A DNA stretch of 64,000 nucleotides from Incurvaria masculella (taxonomy: Eukaryota > Arthropoda > Insecta > Lepidoptera > Incurvariidae), in assembly GCA_946894095.1 (NCBI GenBank), contig OX335649.1:12046001-12110000 (forward strand), written 5' to 3'. The position numbers and the translations under genes are program-made. Below the pieces are notes generated by a model. It saw only the letters and a program-made list of their open reading frames with translations, was not told the DNA's origin and searched no databases. Below, in pieces: positions 12,268 to 22,983 of this stretch; within the stretch, counting starts at the first letter, position 1, and every line of letters starts with the position of its first letter.

Positions 12268-13903
12268 CTAAACGTAAAAATAATCATCCATCATGGGTCC
12301 CGTTGTCATTGTCCCCATGACGGATGCCGCGTTCCCCCGCTGAATGACGAGAGACACCCGCTGGCGGAAAAAAGAAGGAGCCCGCCGGTCGTCAGTGGCC
12401 TCCACCAGCAACTTGCACAATCTATTGGCGAACTGCCACGCGTCGTCACTCCACGTGCCGTGTGTCTCAACGGCGAAGGCAAGGAACTCAAACTGATCCT
12501 TCAGGGATGAATACTTGGCGTGTTTGAGCGCCTCCGCCTTCGCTGCGGCGGAACCCGCGGCACGGGAGGAGCCGTCTAAGTGGCTTGCGGCTAAGGTGTC
12601 CACACACGTAACGTCCCATGCTAAAGCTCTCCCCTGCGACCAGGGTAAGAGGGTGATCCCATCGGGCCTCTTCCCGTCATCTCGGCAGATTCCGGGGGGC
12701 TCGAGGTGGCTGGGGATCTTTGCAGTCGCAAGCGAGCGCTTTAGCAGGTCGTTAAGGGAAGCGTGGCGTGACATTCGTCCAGCGCTCTTGGCACATGAAA
12801 GACCGTGGCGGCCGTAAGTGTCGACCGGCGAGCCGCAGGGGCAGGTGTGTGGTTGACATATCTTTACTCCCACGCGGAGGCAGAACGCTATGCGCAGCGT
12901 GATGCGATCCAACAGTGTACCGAGGTGCGCTGAAGGATACGCCTGAAGCCACGCCCCGGATTCTGGACGCGAGGCAGCCAAGATGCGTGCTTTGTTCAGT
13001 TTATCGTCATCCTGCAGGAGAACACTTAATTTTAATTTTGAAATGGGTAAGTCCCAGCTTTTTTGGACCATAGGACGCATAGGTAAGGGCTCGTCCGGAC
13101 ACAGACTCCGCCAAGCATCAATGGCCTCCGCCATGTACTCGATCTCAAAGCCGCATTGCGACGGGTGTAGAATTTTTCCGACGAGATCGATTGTACTATG
13201 TACGGAAGACAGAAAAGCCGGCAAAGCCACGTTCCCAACCGAGCGCATGCCAGTGCCTCCTAATCTTACTGGTAGTGATATCTGGTCCCATACTGAATCA
13301 CCTATTTCAATTTTAACGTTTAAAATATCAGTTAAGCAACTCTTTAAACAATTATCAAACGCCAAAATTTTGTCGGGGTATTTCCAAAAAGGACAACATC
13401 TAAGAAAATATGTGAGTCTAGGTATAAAGAAGCAATGTTTTAGCAAGAAAAAGGCCATGTGTGAGTTTATATAATGCAGTCTCTCAGAGAACTGACGCAG
13501 TGCGACCTCTTTTTTAACAATAAAGGGTGCCAGAGCAGATTCCGTCAGTGGAGCTCCTAGGAGCACAACTGAGTTTTCGTCAAGGATACGGATGTGTGGT
13601 AATTTTTTAGAAATACTGCTGCATATTTCAGCCTTCCGTGCTTCTAATACTGACTGACAAAAGAACAATTCGCATTTTTCTAAATTAATACTTAATCCGA
13701 TTTTGTTAAATTCTGCTGTAATTTTCTCTAAATCTGATAAGACTGACGAATAACTACCGCCAATCGTTCCATCGTCTAAATACCAAACATTTAATGGCGA
13801 GCCGAGCGATTTTATAATCGGGTGGATGGCCAAACTGAATATAGCAGGGCCCAACGGGTCACCCTGTTGACATCCGACGGCTGATTCAATCGTATGGTCA
13901 TTG
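12268..13903 (-). pseudogene. LINE-type retrotransposon: reverse transcriptase (3' half) plus endonuclease
   Basis: A 528-codon frame stays open from 13854 to the stop at 12268, and upstream codons extend the match to about 13903 (…NDHTIESAVGCQQGDPLGP). It shows the RT motif QQGDPLGP, then the catalytic YLDDG at residues 25-29 and the SINLEKCE block. Near residue 350 is a Cys/His knuckle (CPCGSPVDTYGRHGLSC). Towards the C-terminus, GKRPDGITLLPW and LAWDVTCVD fit a restriction-like (PD-D/ExK) endonuclease, as in R2-type LINEs with RLE domains. The 5' part of the RT continues at 16118-16425 beyond a large insert, and everything upstream is missing. The long intact frame suggests a fairly young copy. 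The family name is uncertain. Confidence 0.8.
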
Positions 13904-15039
13904 TAAAATATTTTTAAATAAAAAAAGGACCGCCTTCAAAAAAACCGGAACTAAAAAGCAAAAAATAATTGGTTACTTTTAATTAATGTAAGAAAAGCTA
14001 TTTTAATTCTAACTAATTATGTACAATTTCTTAATTTTTAATCATCTTTTGAAGTCGGTGCCTTGGGTAGAGTTCGCTTCGCGCGCTGCTGACCGAACAG
14101 ACACGATTTCAGCCGAACACACCCGAAGTCTACGAGAGCGTAAACAACCTGAGTCAGCAATGATTGGTCCACAGACATCGTATTCCACAAAGCATTTTAA
14201 GCAACCGTTCGTCTAACTGGAGATGCCCTTAGCGTTGGTTTACGTGCAAGCTGATATCGATACAGCGCAGCGTACTGAAATTGGGTTTCAACGATTATTA
14301 GTACTTTCGGCTTTATAAAGGCGCGCACTGGTGAAGGAGTACGTTAATTCGCTGCTCTGTGTTGATTGGTACTTCCCTGCAACATCGTTGTCTGAACGAG
14401 ACGATTTCTGCCGAAATTGGTGAGATATGTACTAACCGCACACTCGTTTTGACACGTAGTTGAGAGCAGACACCTCAAAGTCGCTACCTATTGTTTTCTG
14501 TTCTTTTTTATATTTGTTTTTTTTTTGTTTTGTGTTGTGTAGGTATTTAGGTACAATAAAAAGTACAAGCTACACCTACCTAAATATTTATCATATAAGT
14601 GGTCGTTGTTTTTATATTGGTTCGTTCGTAGGGTTTTCTTGTAAATATTTTGTTTTTACTGTGTTAGGTATTTAGTTTAAGTATAAGGCATATTTAAATT
14701 ACAAAGTACTTGCCTAAATACCTACTTACATACGTTTTTCCGACCTGTTTGTTTATTTAATTTTTGTTTTTGTGTTTTGTTCAAGTAGGTAAATGTAAGT
14801 AGCTACCTACTTATATTTCTTTCTTAGCCATAGGTGATATTAATCTAACTACTTGCAGCCCTTAAAGAACGTCTACCCAAGGCACCGACTTCAAAAGATG
14901 ATTAAAAATTAAGAAATTGTACATAATTAGTTAGAATTAAAATAGCTTTTCTTACATTAATTAAAAGTAACCAATTATTTTTTGCTTTTTAGTTCCGGTT
15001 TTTTTGAAGGCGGTCCTTTTTTTATTTAAAAATATTTTA
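13904..15039. repeat. 1.1-kb element with perfect 168-bp inverted repeats
   Basis: The left arm 13904-14071 and right arm 14872-15039 are exact reverse complements as far as I can check by eye. They include the words GGACCGCCTTCAAAAAAACC and GAAGTCGGTGCCTTGGGTAG. The roughly 800-bp spacer holds no transposase frame. The ACCG-CTTCAAAAAA word is also at the other side of the whole insert (16095-16117, inverted), so this is part of a composite insert splitting the LINE. TA occurs at both outer junctions. Confidence 0.75.
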
Positions 15040-15283
15040 TTTTTTGCTTTTTAGTGGTGGCGTAACTTTTGACTCAAGGTGGGCGAGGCCTCCTGCTCAA
15101 CTTCACATACAAAGTGGAAAGAAGATATAAATACATATACAATACAATACAATACAATGAACGAGCATTAGCAGAAATGAAACCATTGAGAAATCTCATT
15201 TCTGACGAAAGGTAGACCGGTAACTATCTGGATTCATGAGTTCACGGTTGATACGTACGATAATTGATACGATGAGATCACGT

Positions 15284-15377
15284 GAGATAGAGTGCTGTGA
15301 CAGACGGACGGACGGACGGATAGCGGAAGCTTAGTAATAAGGTTCCGTTGGTGTCCTTTGGGAACGGAACCCTAAAA
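15284..15377 (+). repeat. Partial GGGTTCCG-type repeat
   Basis: The 3' end only: GTGACAGACGGACGGACGGA, then AGGTTCCGTTGGTGTCC and ACGGAACCCTAAAAAG. It matches the ends of the copies at 4770-5102 and 22440-22642. It lies inside the composite insert in the LINE. A short (AATAC)n run is just upstream, at about 15140-15160. Confidence 0.55.
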
Positions 15378-15899
15378 AGACAAAACAACGAATGACCGGA
15401 ACCGCTGAGCTTCTGAATTTCTCATCCTTACATCGTTCCGGATAGTCTGTTTCTTGCGTAAGTTTAAGTTGTATGAAAATGTGTACATATCGGCCTCGTT
15501 TATCCCCCCTTAACAGTTGAATTTTGTAAAATCCGTTGTGAGCGAGCCTTTTCGTCTTAACAAGAAGTCACTGAAAATTTTAAGTTTCGAGGATAATTGG
15601 TTTCAGAGATCTCAACATGAGTGGTTTTCGCCTAAATGTGTTCATTTTGACCTGTTTTACCCCCCTAATAGTATAATTTCCAAAAATATTTTCTTCTTAA
15701 GCATTCCCATCTAAAACAAACATACTCTGACATTTCTGGGTTCAGCGGCTCTAGAGATAGAAATGTGTACAATTTGCCCTCTTTTACCCCCTTGAATACC
15801 CCCAACAGTTGAAGTAAAAAAAAACCTCTCATACTGAGCAATCTCACCCGAAAAGAAAGCTACTGTAACTAAAAAATCACATTTCTGGGTTCGCGGGGT

Positions 15900-16117
15900 T
15901 AAGAAATTCGATGTTGGTATAGTTAAGTACCAAACTACTTAACCGATTTTGATAAAAAAAAAATGGGACCAACTAGAAAGTATACCCTTTCGAACAAAAA
16001 AAGAATTTTTCAAATCGGTCCAGGGGTCTTCGAGTAATCGGTGAACATACATAAAAAAAAAAAAAAAAAAAAAAAGATTCCGACGAATTGATAACCTCCT
16101 CCTTTTTTGAAGTCGGT
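15900..16117 (-). mobile_element. End of a high-copy element of the GAAGTCGGTT type
   Basis: Contains ACCGATTTTGATAAAAAAAA, then CCTTTCGAACAAAAAAAG and TCAAATCGGTCCAGGGGTCT. A long poly-A (about 16051-16074) follows, and it ends CTCCTTTTTTGAAGTCGGTT against the LINE sequence. I recognise this word series as a widespread moth/butterfly repeat, read here on the minus strand. It forms the right border of the composite insert. Confidence 0.5.
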
Positions 16118-16425
16118 TAAAAAGAGGTGTGAAGGAGAAGAATAGCACTGGTTTAGGTATGGATAAATACTTGGGATGTGTTCTTTTATCTGATCTAGCA
16201 GTGAGTCTCGTTCAACTGAATTAAATGCATTTCGGATATCAATCTTTAAAACAACTTCAGCTTCGGTATTTTGATACATAAAGGAGCGTGTAGCATGCAC
16301 AGCTGCCTCACATCCGCATCTGGTTCCAAAACCCAGCTGCACTGGACGTAGTTCTTCACCAAGAGCCGTCGAAACACTGCGACATGCCACCTTGGAGACT
16401 AGCCTACGCAGAGTGCAACATTGAC
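16118..16425 (-). pseudogene. LINE reverse transcriptase, 5' fragment of the split copy
   Basis: The minus frame reads LRRLVSKVACRSVSTALGEE, then LRPVQLGFGTRCGCEAAVHA, EVVLKIDIRNAFNSVERDSL and CYSSPSHLF. LKIDIRNAFNSV contains the first catalytic Asp of the RT palm. After SSPSHLF the frame leaves RT homology, and the next RT residues (YNDHTIESAVG) resume at 13903, across the 2.2-kb insert. At the other end homology stops at about 16425, so the copy is 5'-truncated. Confidence 0.75.
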
Positions 16426-16634
16426 ATTTATGTGACGATTACCTAATAGAATATTACACGGGTCAAATAATATGTTTACAAACAGCGCTGTCCGTCCGCT
16501 AGAGGGAGCCACTCACTCGCACAAAGTCTAACAGTCACTGGGTACATTATTGATAGGAATATTATTGCAATGTACGTACCTCGGCGGCGGCGCGGAGGCG
16601 TGTTGCAACTAAGGTAAGTACACATTTCTTGAAA

Positions 16635-16642
16635 TATAAAAG
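16635..16642 (+). promoter_or_regulatory. TATA box of cuticle gene 1
   Basis: TATAAAAG lies 89 bases before the ATG of gene 1. The same TATAAAAG is found before genes 2 and 3 at similar distances. Transcription would be expected to start about 30 bases downstream. Confidence 0.65.
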
Positions 16643-16723
16643 AGTTGTATGCGTCGTAAACAAACATACACGTCTCATCTTCTCATCAGTTAACTCGTGC
16701 TTCATCTACAAACTCTAATAACC

Positions 16724-19207
16724 ATGAAGCTGGTAATAAAATATTACATTTTAATTTAAAAGTGAAGTGATGTTCTAAGACAGTGGTCTTTCCGTGAGCG
16801 TTTGGAATTGGGATAGTGATGGGAAAGTTTCCCGAGGATGTGCAGTGTGCTGGTGCCTGATGCTGAATTCTAGTGACACAATGTCTCTGTTTCAGCTGGT
16901 GGTACTCGTTCTGGTGTCTGCCGCGTGCGCCGCGCCCCAGTCCCAGCAGGATGTCCAGATCCTGCGGTACGACAGCGATAACTCCGGCCTGGGAGAATGG
17001 AGCTACACGTAAGTTTACAGACTTTGTTACAAGTAAAAATTCAAGGATTATTATGAGGACAAATCTTAATCAAAACATATTTGCAGCCAGTGATCATCCA
17101 TCGACCATTGAAAAAAAGTACTCGTTTGTAAGCAAAGCAGAAAGAAATAAGTCCGCCCGCCCAAGTTTACTGTCGAATCCAAATCTTGACGAATCAAAGT
17201 GTGCCAAATGCTTCTAATTAAAACAAATAAACTACACGAGTTTTTAAAGGACTCGAGTATCTATTTTAAGAATCTCAAACTTTATAAATAAGTTCTCACT
17301 CTCCAATGTACATCTCATCTCACAATCATCTAATTAGAAGTGCTGGTAAAAAAATCACAAAATCTGAAGATTAGGTCATAATTCCTACGTGCTCTGCTAT
17401 TCGTATTCTTTGGCAACCATCAAAAATTCTGCTTTGTCGGGTTCAAAACAACGCAAGTCATTGACATGATCAATAAATAGACTGGAAATACCAATATTTG
17501 TCAATGCTCTACCCATTTAATCTCCTGAAATTTTTAGTGTCGCGCACATTGATTTTGCCCTCATATCATCTATTTCATAAAAGTGTTTATTCTTCTTATT
17601 CACTTAATATAAGTGATTAAAAAAGGAACAAAAACGTTGAGTCAATTAGTCTTACACAAATACAATTAATAAAAAAATATTAAACACAAACATTTGTAAG
17701 TACTGAAAAGAAACCCACGAAAATTACGAATTCCTTCGTATTCCATCATTATATCTTCACAAAAAAATTGTCATATTCAACGATAAATCATTTACGGTCT
17801 CGTTCTCCCTTAGGAAACCCGTTTGTGTGTGATAACGTATTCAAACGAATGCGCGCAGTCAAAAGACATGACGCTAATGCCCTGTTTTAGTACTTGAATT
17901 TAAAGGATTGCTTAGTCTGACGTATTATGTACGGTTAAACAGTGGTAAGAAACTCCATGCAATCGCAGAATAAAAAGCGGCGTTTTGTCGCACCGTCTTT
18001 ACCATAAGGGCACACGGGGCCCGTGTCCAGGGCCCCCATTCTCAGGGGGCCCCGTAGGACCGACAATTTCTCTCAAACATTTATTCTCAAAACATTTTTG
18101 TCGGGCACATTACCCTTTTTTCGCGGCACATTCGCTAAATGTTGTGGGTGTTCAGGCTGTTGAGTGTGTAACTGAAACAGTAACATTCTTTCAATTTGTA
18201 CAAAAATTGTTAATTTTTTTCCCGGCTTCGACAAAACGAATGAAAGTTTTTTGCCTAATGGTTAACAATTGTAGTGGAGAGCGGTCATTTTCGCAGCTTA
18301 AGAGAATAAAACAACCGGCCAAGTGAAAAAACAATGTTACAAGAACCGCTGAGTAATTTGTCAATTATGTGCATAGAAAGTGATATCCTTCAAAAAATTT
18401 ACTTTAAGGACATAATAAAAGATTTTGCTCAACAGAAATCCCAAAAGAAGCCGTAATCGTAATAAAAAAACCAGCAGCATTCTAATATCATTAATTACAT
18501 ATTATATCATACTGTATTTGATTACCTATAATAAATGGTCATACTTACTTAGTCAAATTTTTTTATTATAATTTGCTTTTTTACTTTCCAAAAGGGCCCC
18601 AAATTCTTGTGTGCCCAAGGGCCCCAGCCTAGTTTAAGACGGCCTTGGTTGTGACGTCTACCCACCAAGACATTAAGCCCCGGTTGCACGAAGAGACAAC
18701 TGAGTTAATCAATGTTCAAACACGTTACTTTTAGTGATCCGCATAGAGCTCCTTCCATACTGTCCACGCAAAGTGACGTGTTAGATCATACTTTGACGTT
18801 GATTTTGATTTTTTTCTCCTTTCGTGCACTCGGCCCTAAGTCAACCACAAACTATATATTAATTATGACATATGCGAGTATAAGGACATACTATATACGT
18901 AGTACGTTGGGTAAGCTGATGGCGCATCTAGCAGTCGCAGGTCTTAGCGATGTTCGACAGTGAATTTTTCCTTGGTTCCAGCTTCGAGCAGACAGACGGG
19001 ACGAAGCAGCAGCAGCAGGGCTCCCTGAAGAACGCCGGCACCGAGAACGAGTCGATCGTGGTACAGGGCTCCTACGAGTGGGTCGGCCCCGACGGCGTGA
19101 CGTACACCATCACCTACATCGCCGACGAGAACGGCTTCAAGCCCACCATCCAGCAGGGCGGCGGCGGCGCCATCCCCTCCGGAGTGGTCGCGTCGCTCCT
19201 CGGCTGA
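16724..19207 (+). CDS. Cuticular protein, RR-1 class (cuticle gene 1)
   Basis: Coding exons 16724-16732, 16896-17008 and 18982-19207 give 115 residues. Exon 1 is only MKL. The next exon gives LVVLVLVSAACAA, making a clear signal peptide cleaved around residue 16, then DVQILRYDSDNSGLGEWSYT. The last exon holds the Rebers-Riddiford domain: FEQTDG (42-47), then GSYEWVGPDGVTYTITYIADENGF (70-93) with the aromatic residues and the ADENGF core expected of chitin-binding RR-1 proteins. The tail is GGGGAIPSGVVASLLG. Splice sites are CTG|GTAATA, TTTCAG|CTG, CAC|GTAAGT and TTCCAG|CTTCG. Introns are phase 0 and phase 2. It would be secreted by epidermal cells and bind chitin fibres. It is most similar to gene 2, a tandem duplicate. 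The second intron holds a hAT remnant and a MITE. Confidence 0.9.
17009..18002. other. First part of intron 2 of gene 1
   Basis: AT-rich intron sequence without recognised genes or repeats. The open frame that runs from exon 2 past the splice site to 17217 is intron read-through. Confidence 0.45.
18003..18640 (+). pseudogene. hAT-type transposase remnant (internally deleted)
   Basis: The frame contains AHSLNVVGVQAVECVTETVT and FFQFVQKLLIFFPASTKR, which match the middle of ZMYM/hAT-like transposases ('TAHSLNLVG...TFF..VQ.LY.FFS.ST.RW'). It then jumps to CSGERSFSQLKRIKQ, the C-terminal hAT dimerisation motif. The catalytic middle is gone. GC-rich ends (GGGCACACGGGGCCC at the left; TGTGTGCCCAAGGGCCCC at the right) look like degraded terminal inverted repeats. 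It sits in intron 2 of gene 1. Confidence 0.65.
18681..18840 (+). repeat. Roughly 160-bp MITE-like repeat, copy 1
   Basis: From CGGTTGCACGAAGAGACAAC to TTTCGTGCACTCGGCCCTAA. Further copies lie at 22823-22983 (minus, very similar) and twice, diverged, in 46041-46385. The ends carry inverted GCACGAA/TTCGTGC words. No open frame. Non-autonomous DNA element by appearance. Confidence 0.6.
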
Positions 19208-19375
19208 ACGCGTCATCGCGGCTGCCACCTAGTCTATAAAAAAAGTTCCACCTTTTGGGATTAAAGCACCTGTAAATACACCGCACTAGTAAATTTTATA
19301 GTTATGAATGTATTCAATAAGCAAACAAATTACTTTGTTATTTAGCACTGCCATATTTTTAGAAAAATGTTCAAC

Positions 19376-19381
19376 AATAAA
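19376..19381 (+). terminator. Likely poly(A) signal of gene 1
   Basis: AATAAA 169 bases after the stop codon of gene 1, the first canonical signal downstream. A further AAATAAA word follows near 19434. Confidence 0.5.
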
Positions 19382-19859
19382 GGTGATTGAACATTTTTCT
19401 ACAAAATAGTCAATAGCTTTTCAAAATAAAAGCAAATAAATATATTTAATTGTGTTTTAATTAAGTATCATAAAAATATGGACAACGATTGTCTTTTAAT
19501 TGTTACTCTCTGATTACCCATTACACAATTCGATTACGGTTAGATAGATACGTTCAAGGTTTATTTGGACTTTCCGAAAATTTTAAACCAAAATATAAGT
19601 AAAATACACAGAGAAGAATTTTTAATTGCCTTCATTTTTAAAAACATAGGGCAGGTAACGAAACGATTCCTTTTTTTGTGAAGAGTTCATGTTTGTGTGT
19701 CACTATCAAATTGCTCTAATATTCGGTTGACTCTATTTCCATAACGACTTGACTTTTAACGGAAGTCGGCGTAGAATGATTTCGCCATCTGTTATCATAG
19801 TTTAGAAACCCTGGGCTAAGACCGGGTTGAGGCATTATTTCAAGTATATTGATGTTTAA

Positions 19860-20110
19860 GTATTTATTTATTTATTTATTTATTTAAGCCTTTTTAGCAC
19901 ACATATTACAATTTTATTTATTTATTTATTTATTATTATTATTATTTTTGACCTAAAGTTATCTTATATAGCTCTAGTGCCACCCACTGCAGGGCTTAGG
20001 CCTCTCTCAACCTTAGAGGTTTTGAGGTTGTGGTCATTTTCCTCCCTGGGTGACCAACCCTACCTGGGAGTAGATACTTGTAGTATCATTTGATATCAGT
20101 TACACTGACT
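19860..20110 (-). repeat. LINE 3' tail with simple repeats
   Basis: On the minus strand GGCCTAAGCCCTGCAGTGGG is followed, after about 60 bases, by (AAT)n and (AAAT)n runs (19920-19960 and 19860-19885). 'CCTGCAGTGGG' followed by a microsatellite tail is typical of the 3' end of RTE/CR1-like LINEs in moths and butterflies. No coding part is kept. Confidence 0.45.
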
Positions 20111-20204
20111 GACACATGACTTTAACTATTGCTATAGATTCACATTAAACAATATTGTACAAAAAGGTAATCATGGTGAGTCCCGAAAACAATTTACAAC
20201 GATG

Positions 20205-20357
20205 GTCGAAGCGGCAATGAAAATTGTCCGTGTTTTCCATCCAGTTCAATGTAGCCGTGCATTATAAGGAAGGTCCTGGCATGGCACCTAGTTCCCATGT
20301 GGTGTGTTGGGCTAATACCATGACAGAAGGTGTGGTATTAGCCATCCATGGCCAGTC

Positions 20358-20388
<31 letters not shown>
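20205..20388 (+). repeat. SINE copy, 3' half with poly-A tail
   Basis: Contains ATGGTCGAAGCGGCAATGAA, then CCGTGTTTTCCATCCAGTTC, the GGTCCTGGCATGGCACC block and GTGGTATTAGCCATCCATGG. It ends in a poly-A run of roughly 25-30 bases, which marks it as a retroposed, 5'-truncated copy. Confidence 0.75.
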
Positions 20389-21883
20389 TATTAATATTAA
20401 GCACACAGTTATACATATACACAATACAGAAATCAAATATAAACGCAATACATTCTCTCTGTGTTTTTTTTTTGTCCTTTTTTTTTATGTATGTAAGTAT
20501 GAAACATATATTTGTATATATTTAACTATGAAACTAGGCTTTTTTAATCAGATTTCATTTGAAGTGTAATGACGTTTCACGCCTCAACTATTTATGAAAC
20601 ATTTGAAAACAAATTAAAGTTTTATGTTTATGTAGGGTTAATACATATAATGTAATGTGTGCATCAAAGTAGACGGCGCGCCACCGTCATCCGTAGCTAT
20701 TTCTGCTATAACTCGTTGATATATGCACTTACAAACGATAACTGTAGTGGCGAGCATAATAAGTAGTTTTATATTTTATCTTCAAAACAATTAAAAATTT
20801 AGTTGGAATTGATTTGATTATTGTGAGCATGTTTGCAAAAAGTTTCCATTTACAAGTAGAACATTTTTGCACTATGCTTCATGATTATCTCACAAATGCT
20901 AGCCTTTTTAGATAAATTGTAGTATGACATTAAATACACAACTGCTTGGTATGCTCAACGGTGGCACCATTTTCATAGACGTATAAACCCTCAACTTACC
21001 TACGTTTATACTTACTGCCTGCACTTTTGATCAGTGATTAACGAAATGTTTCTTCTGCAGCTTTACTATTTAACTTTTTAGTTCAAAATATATTTTATTA
21101 CATTGAAGTTAATGAGTTTAAAACATAACCATTTTTGCGTTCATTTTGTTTTGTACTTTTTACCATGCACACCTTAGATTTTTATATTCGATAGGTGTAT
21201 CACCCTCATCGATTCCTACAGGCACCTTTTTGCTCCATCATCAGACCTCGGACATCACCTTGGGTTGTTGTGCTAATCAAAATGAACTGAATTGCCTTAA
21301 CACGACAATGTTATGTCTTGTCATTGAGGAGTTCATGTTTTCGGCTCCATAATCAGACCCTGGGCACCTCCTAGGGTTATAGTACCTGTTAAGATGAATT
21401 TAACGAGTACCATGTCGAATAGTTGCAGAGGAGCCAATACGACGAGACCATGTCGAATAGTTGCAGAGTTCCTATGGCCACCTCTTACATCTGACCAAAT
21501 CCCTGGTCATCAGCTACCGTATTATTACATAGTCACCAGAGTGATATGGGTATACCAAAATTGAGCTAAATACAATAAGATGTCACAACCGGTATGCTGG
21601 TTACCTGATTGACTTGAATTAAATACTGTTATGATAAAACTAACTATAAACCACATAGGAAGAACCTTCTCTTTGGTGCACCGCAGACTGTTCATTCTAG
21701 AAAATTCAAACTTCAAAAATTAGATGGTCCAAATCGGATAGAACTTTAAAAACAATGTGCGACAGTGTCAGAAAAATTGTGAGCAAATTAAAATGGATAT
21801 CATATCGAGCCACCGATTTGTGGAAAACAACAAAATTAAAATGTAAGCCAATGCTACCGCTACCCGTAAATGTTTTATAAGCA
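20389..21883. other. Non-coding stretch with a diverged internal repeat
   Basis: No gene recognised. Around 21200-21400 a phrase of the form CTCCAT-ATCAGACC recurs (21233 and 21345). ACCATGTCGAATAGTTGCAG occurs twice (about 21409 and 21447). These hint at an old, unassigned repetitive element. Confidence 0.35.
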
Positions 21884-22430
21884 TGTCTGATATTGAAAAT
21901 TATTTTGAATCAAATAATACATTTGTGCCCGCGAATGAAGAGAGTACGCCTATGACGCCTCCGCGCCGTGCCGTCACCTCCTACCTCCCCATTGAGGAAA
22001 GCCAATACGAAATAGACGACCAACGAAAAACGGCCTGAACAAGGCCACACCATCGACCTGCCTGCAGTAGCAGGCAGCGAAATGAAACCACGGCCAAGAG
22101 GCAAACGCCAAATGCCGTTTCCCGAAACAACGAAAACAACGATTCGATAACTCCCCCTGCCCGACGACGATCGTCTTGCACTTCTCGCCGCAAGATGTGG
22201 CAGCGCTTATTAAATGCGTGATATGAAAAGCGGGAAGTCGCCAGACTATGAGCATTTACGAAATGCTGGGCCGTAATATTTGTGTGGCCGTAATACAGAA
22301 GAATTTGTAAAGACAGTGGTAGTCCCTATTGTTAAAAACAGAACCAGAGACGTCTCCAGTGAATCAAAATACCACCCAATATAATTTGTTACGAATTTCT
22401 CGAAATTGTTCGAAAGATTGCTTCAACCTA
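21884..22430 (+). pseudogene. Degraded LINE (RT fragment, possible ORF1 start)
   Basis: 22185-22430 translates, across frames, to DVAALIKCVI, KSGKSPDYEHLRNAGP and FVKTVVVPIVKNRTRDVSSE followed by SKYHPI and FSKLFERLLQP. These are the N-terminal motifs of a non-LTR RT ('GKSPG-DG', 'P+-K-----NYRPI'). Frameshifts and a stop show it is dead. Just upstream, 21884-22039 is open (MSDIENYFESNN…) and might be part of the same element, but this is a guess. Confidence 0.6.
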
Positions 22431-22439
22431 ACCTAAAAA

Positions 22440-22642
22440 AAAACACATTGTGCCCCTTGAATATATTTTACCTATTTGTTGTTAGAGCGGCAAAATAAAT
22501 ACACACTCTGTTAAAATTCAGCTACCTACCTATTACGGTTCATGAGATACAGCCCTGTGACAGAAGGACAGACGGACGAACGGACAGCGGAGGCTTAGTA
22601 TTAGGGTTCCGTTTGGTACCCTTTGTTTACGGAACCCTAACA
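22440..22642 (+). repeat. Interspersed repeat of the GGGTTCCGTACC type
   Basis: Contains GCAAAATAAATACACACTCT, then TACGGTTCATGAGATACAGC, the GACAGACGGACGAACGG tetramers and GGGTTCCGTTTGGTACCC, and ends ACGGAACCCTAA. It matches 4770-5102 but lacks the 5' end. Confidence 0.65.
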
Positions 22643-22822
22643 AAGTCGTAGGTCTCGACGATATAAATTAAAATTTTGAAAAACCTAGTAAAAAATGTAG
22701 ACCATGTAAACAGTTACCACGCATAGTATGGGTAATTGGTATAGTCATGACCTCTTAACTCGCTGCATTACACCAACGCACCCCGCTGCATATTGTAGTC
22801 TGACGACGTAGTGCTTGGAAAT

Positions 22823-22983
22823 ACTTAGGGCCGAGTGCACGAAAGGACAAAAAATCAAAATCAACGTCAAAGTATGATCAAACAGGTCACTTTGTGCGGA
22901 CAGTATAGAAGGAACTCTATGCGGATCACTAAAAGTGACGTGTTTGAACATTGATTAACTCGGCCGTCTCTTCGTGCAACCGG
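22823..22983 (-). repeat. Roughly 160-bp MITE-like repeat, copy 2
   Basis: Reverse complement of the element at 18681-18840, very similar along its whole length (CTTAGGGCCGAGTGCACGAA … TTCGTGCAACCGGG). Confidence 0.65.

Noticed and set aside
12515..13474. Plus-strand open frames of 100 and 163 codons opposite the LINE
   Set aside because: They are antisense shadows of the LINE reverse transcriptase/endonuclease frame on the minus strand and have no domain of their own.
18944..19228. Minus-strand open frame of 94 codons
   Set aside because: Antisense of the GC-rich RR exon of gene 1; its Gly/Ala/Val-rich make-up follows from that.
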